Notes under the pieces: model-generated
Databases searched by the model: none
Seen by the model: only the letters and a program-made list of their open reading frames with translations
What the model was told of the DNA's origin: nothing
Position numbers and translations under genes: made by a program
Part shown: one piece after another, positions 5,742 to 5,820 of the stretch
How positions within the stretch are numbered: position 1 is the first letter of the stretch
How the letters are laid out: each line of letters starts with the position of its first letter
Source: Burkholderiales bacterium
GTDB taxonomy: Bacteria; Pseudomonadota; Gammaproteobacteria; Burkholderiales; CAIKXV01
Direction of reading: 5' to 3'
Assembly: GCA_014379045.1 (NCBI GenBank)
Contig: JACMMK010000428.1
Span: 1 to 5,820, forward strand
DNA length: 5,820 bases

Positions 5742-5749
5742 CCCCAACT

Positions 5750-5820
5750 TCAGGTCGCGTCGGGTGGACGCGCCCGCCAGTAGCGGCGCACCTGCGCGCG
5801 TTCGCTGCGCACGCGCACGC
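5750..5820 (-). CDS. Possible C-terminal end of an unidentified gene running in from the right edge
   Basis: A minus-strand frame open to the window edge ends at TGA (5752-5750) after 22 codons reading VRVRSERAQVRRYW and then RARPPDAT. Third codon positions are mostly G or C, and an 8-bp hairpin follows the stop directly; both fit a real gene end. The piece is too short and Arg-rich to recognise, and the other frames here are also open, so the call is weak. If real, it lies about 97 bp upstream of the rutC-like gene on the same strand. Confidence 0.3.
   Translation of the reverse strand, partial: VRVRSERAQVRRYWRARPPDAT

Noticed and set aside
1..5820. tRNA, rRNA, CRISPR, insertion sequence, attachment site or riboswitch
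   Set aside because: I found no repeat-spacer array, transposase, terminal inverted repeats, tRNA-like cloverleaf or known riboswitch core. Spacers are short.

Overview
The window looks like a chromosomal segment of a high-GC betaproteobacterium, most likely Burkholderiales (Burkholderia/Bordetella-like). This is inferred from the strong G/C bias at third codon positions, a WaaF with a cysteine-rich C-terminus, a 463-residue AlgC-type mutase, and a stand-alone Bug/TctC solute-binding protein, a family greatly expanded in that order. No RNA gene, CRISPR array, insertion sequence or phage gene was seen. Nearly every base is coding or lies in a short spacer.

Left half, + strand (1-3596): the C-terminal half of the LPS heptosyltransferase WaaF; a small NTF2/SnoaL-fold protein; a YheT-type alpha/beta hydrolase, whose likely TTG start overlaps the preceding stop codon (TTGA); and a phosphomannomutase/phosphoglucomutase in which every catalytic residue falls at the same number as in Pseudomonas aeruginosa AlgC. 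WaaF and AlgC both serve envelope polysaccharide synthesis. WaaF adds the second inner-core heptose, and AlgC makes mannose-1-P/glucose-1-P for sugar nucleotides. The two genes between them have no known link to LPS. A perfect TTGACA hexamer overlaps the hydrolase stop codon and probably gives algC its own promoter.

Right half, - strand (3652-5820): reading leftwards from the right edge, the possible last 22 codons of an unidentified gene, a hairpin, a RutC-like Rid-family deaminase, a Bug-family periplasmic binding protein with a Tat-like signal peptide 54 bp downstream, a 172-bp spacer rich in GAACG half-sites, and a small VOC/glyoxalase-fold protein that seems to lack the metal ligands. 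The last gene converges on algC across 55 bp holding small hairpins. RutC and Bug probably share a transcript, so this half may be a small catabolic or uptake module. Its substrate cannot be read from the sequence.

Most of the region is ordinary conserved housekeeping and accessory-metabolic DNA, and I see no convincing new system. The points most worth checking are the RutC-like gene without visible rut partners, the metal-ligand-free VOC protein, the TTG/TGA overlap, and the repeat-rich spacer at 4021-4192.
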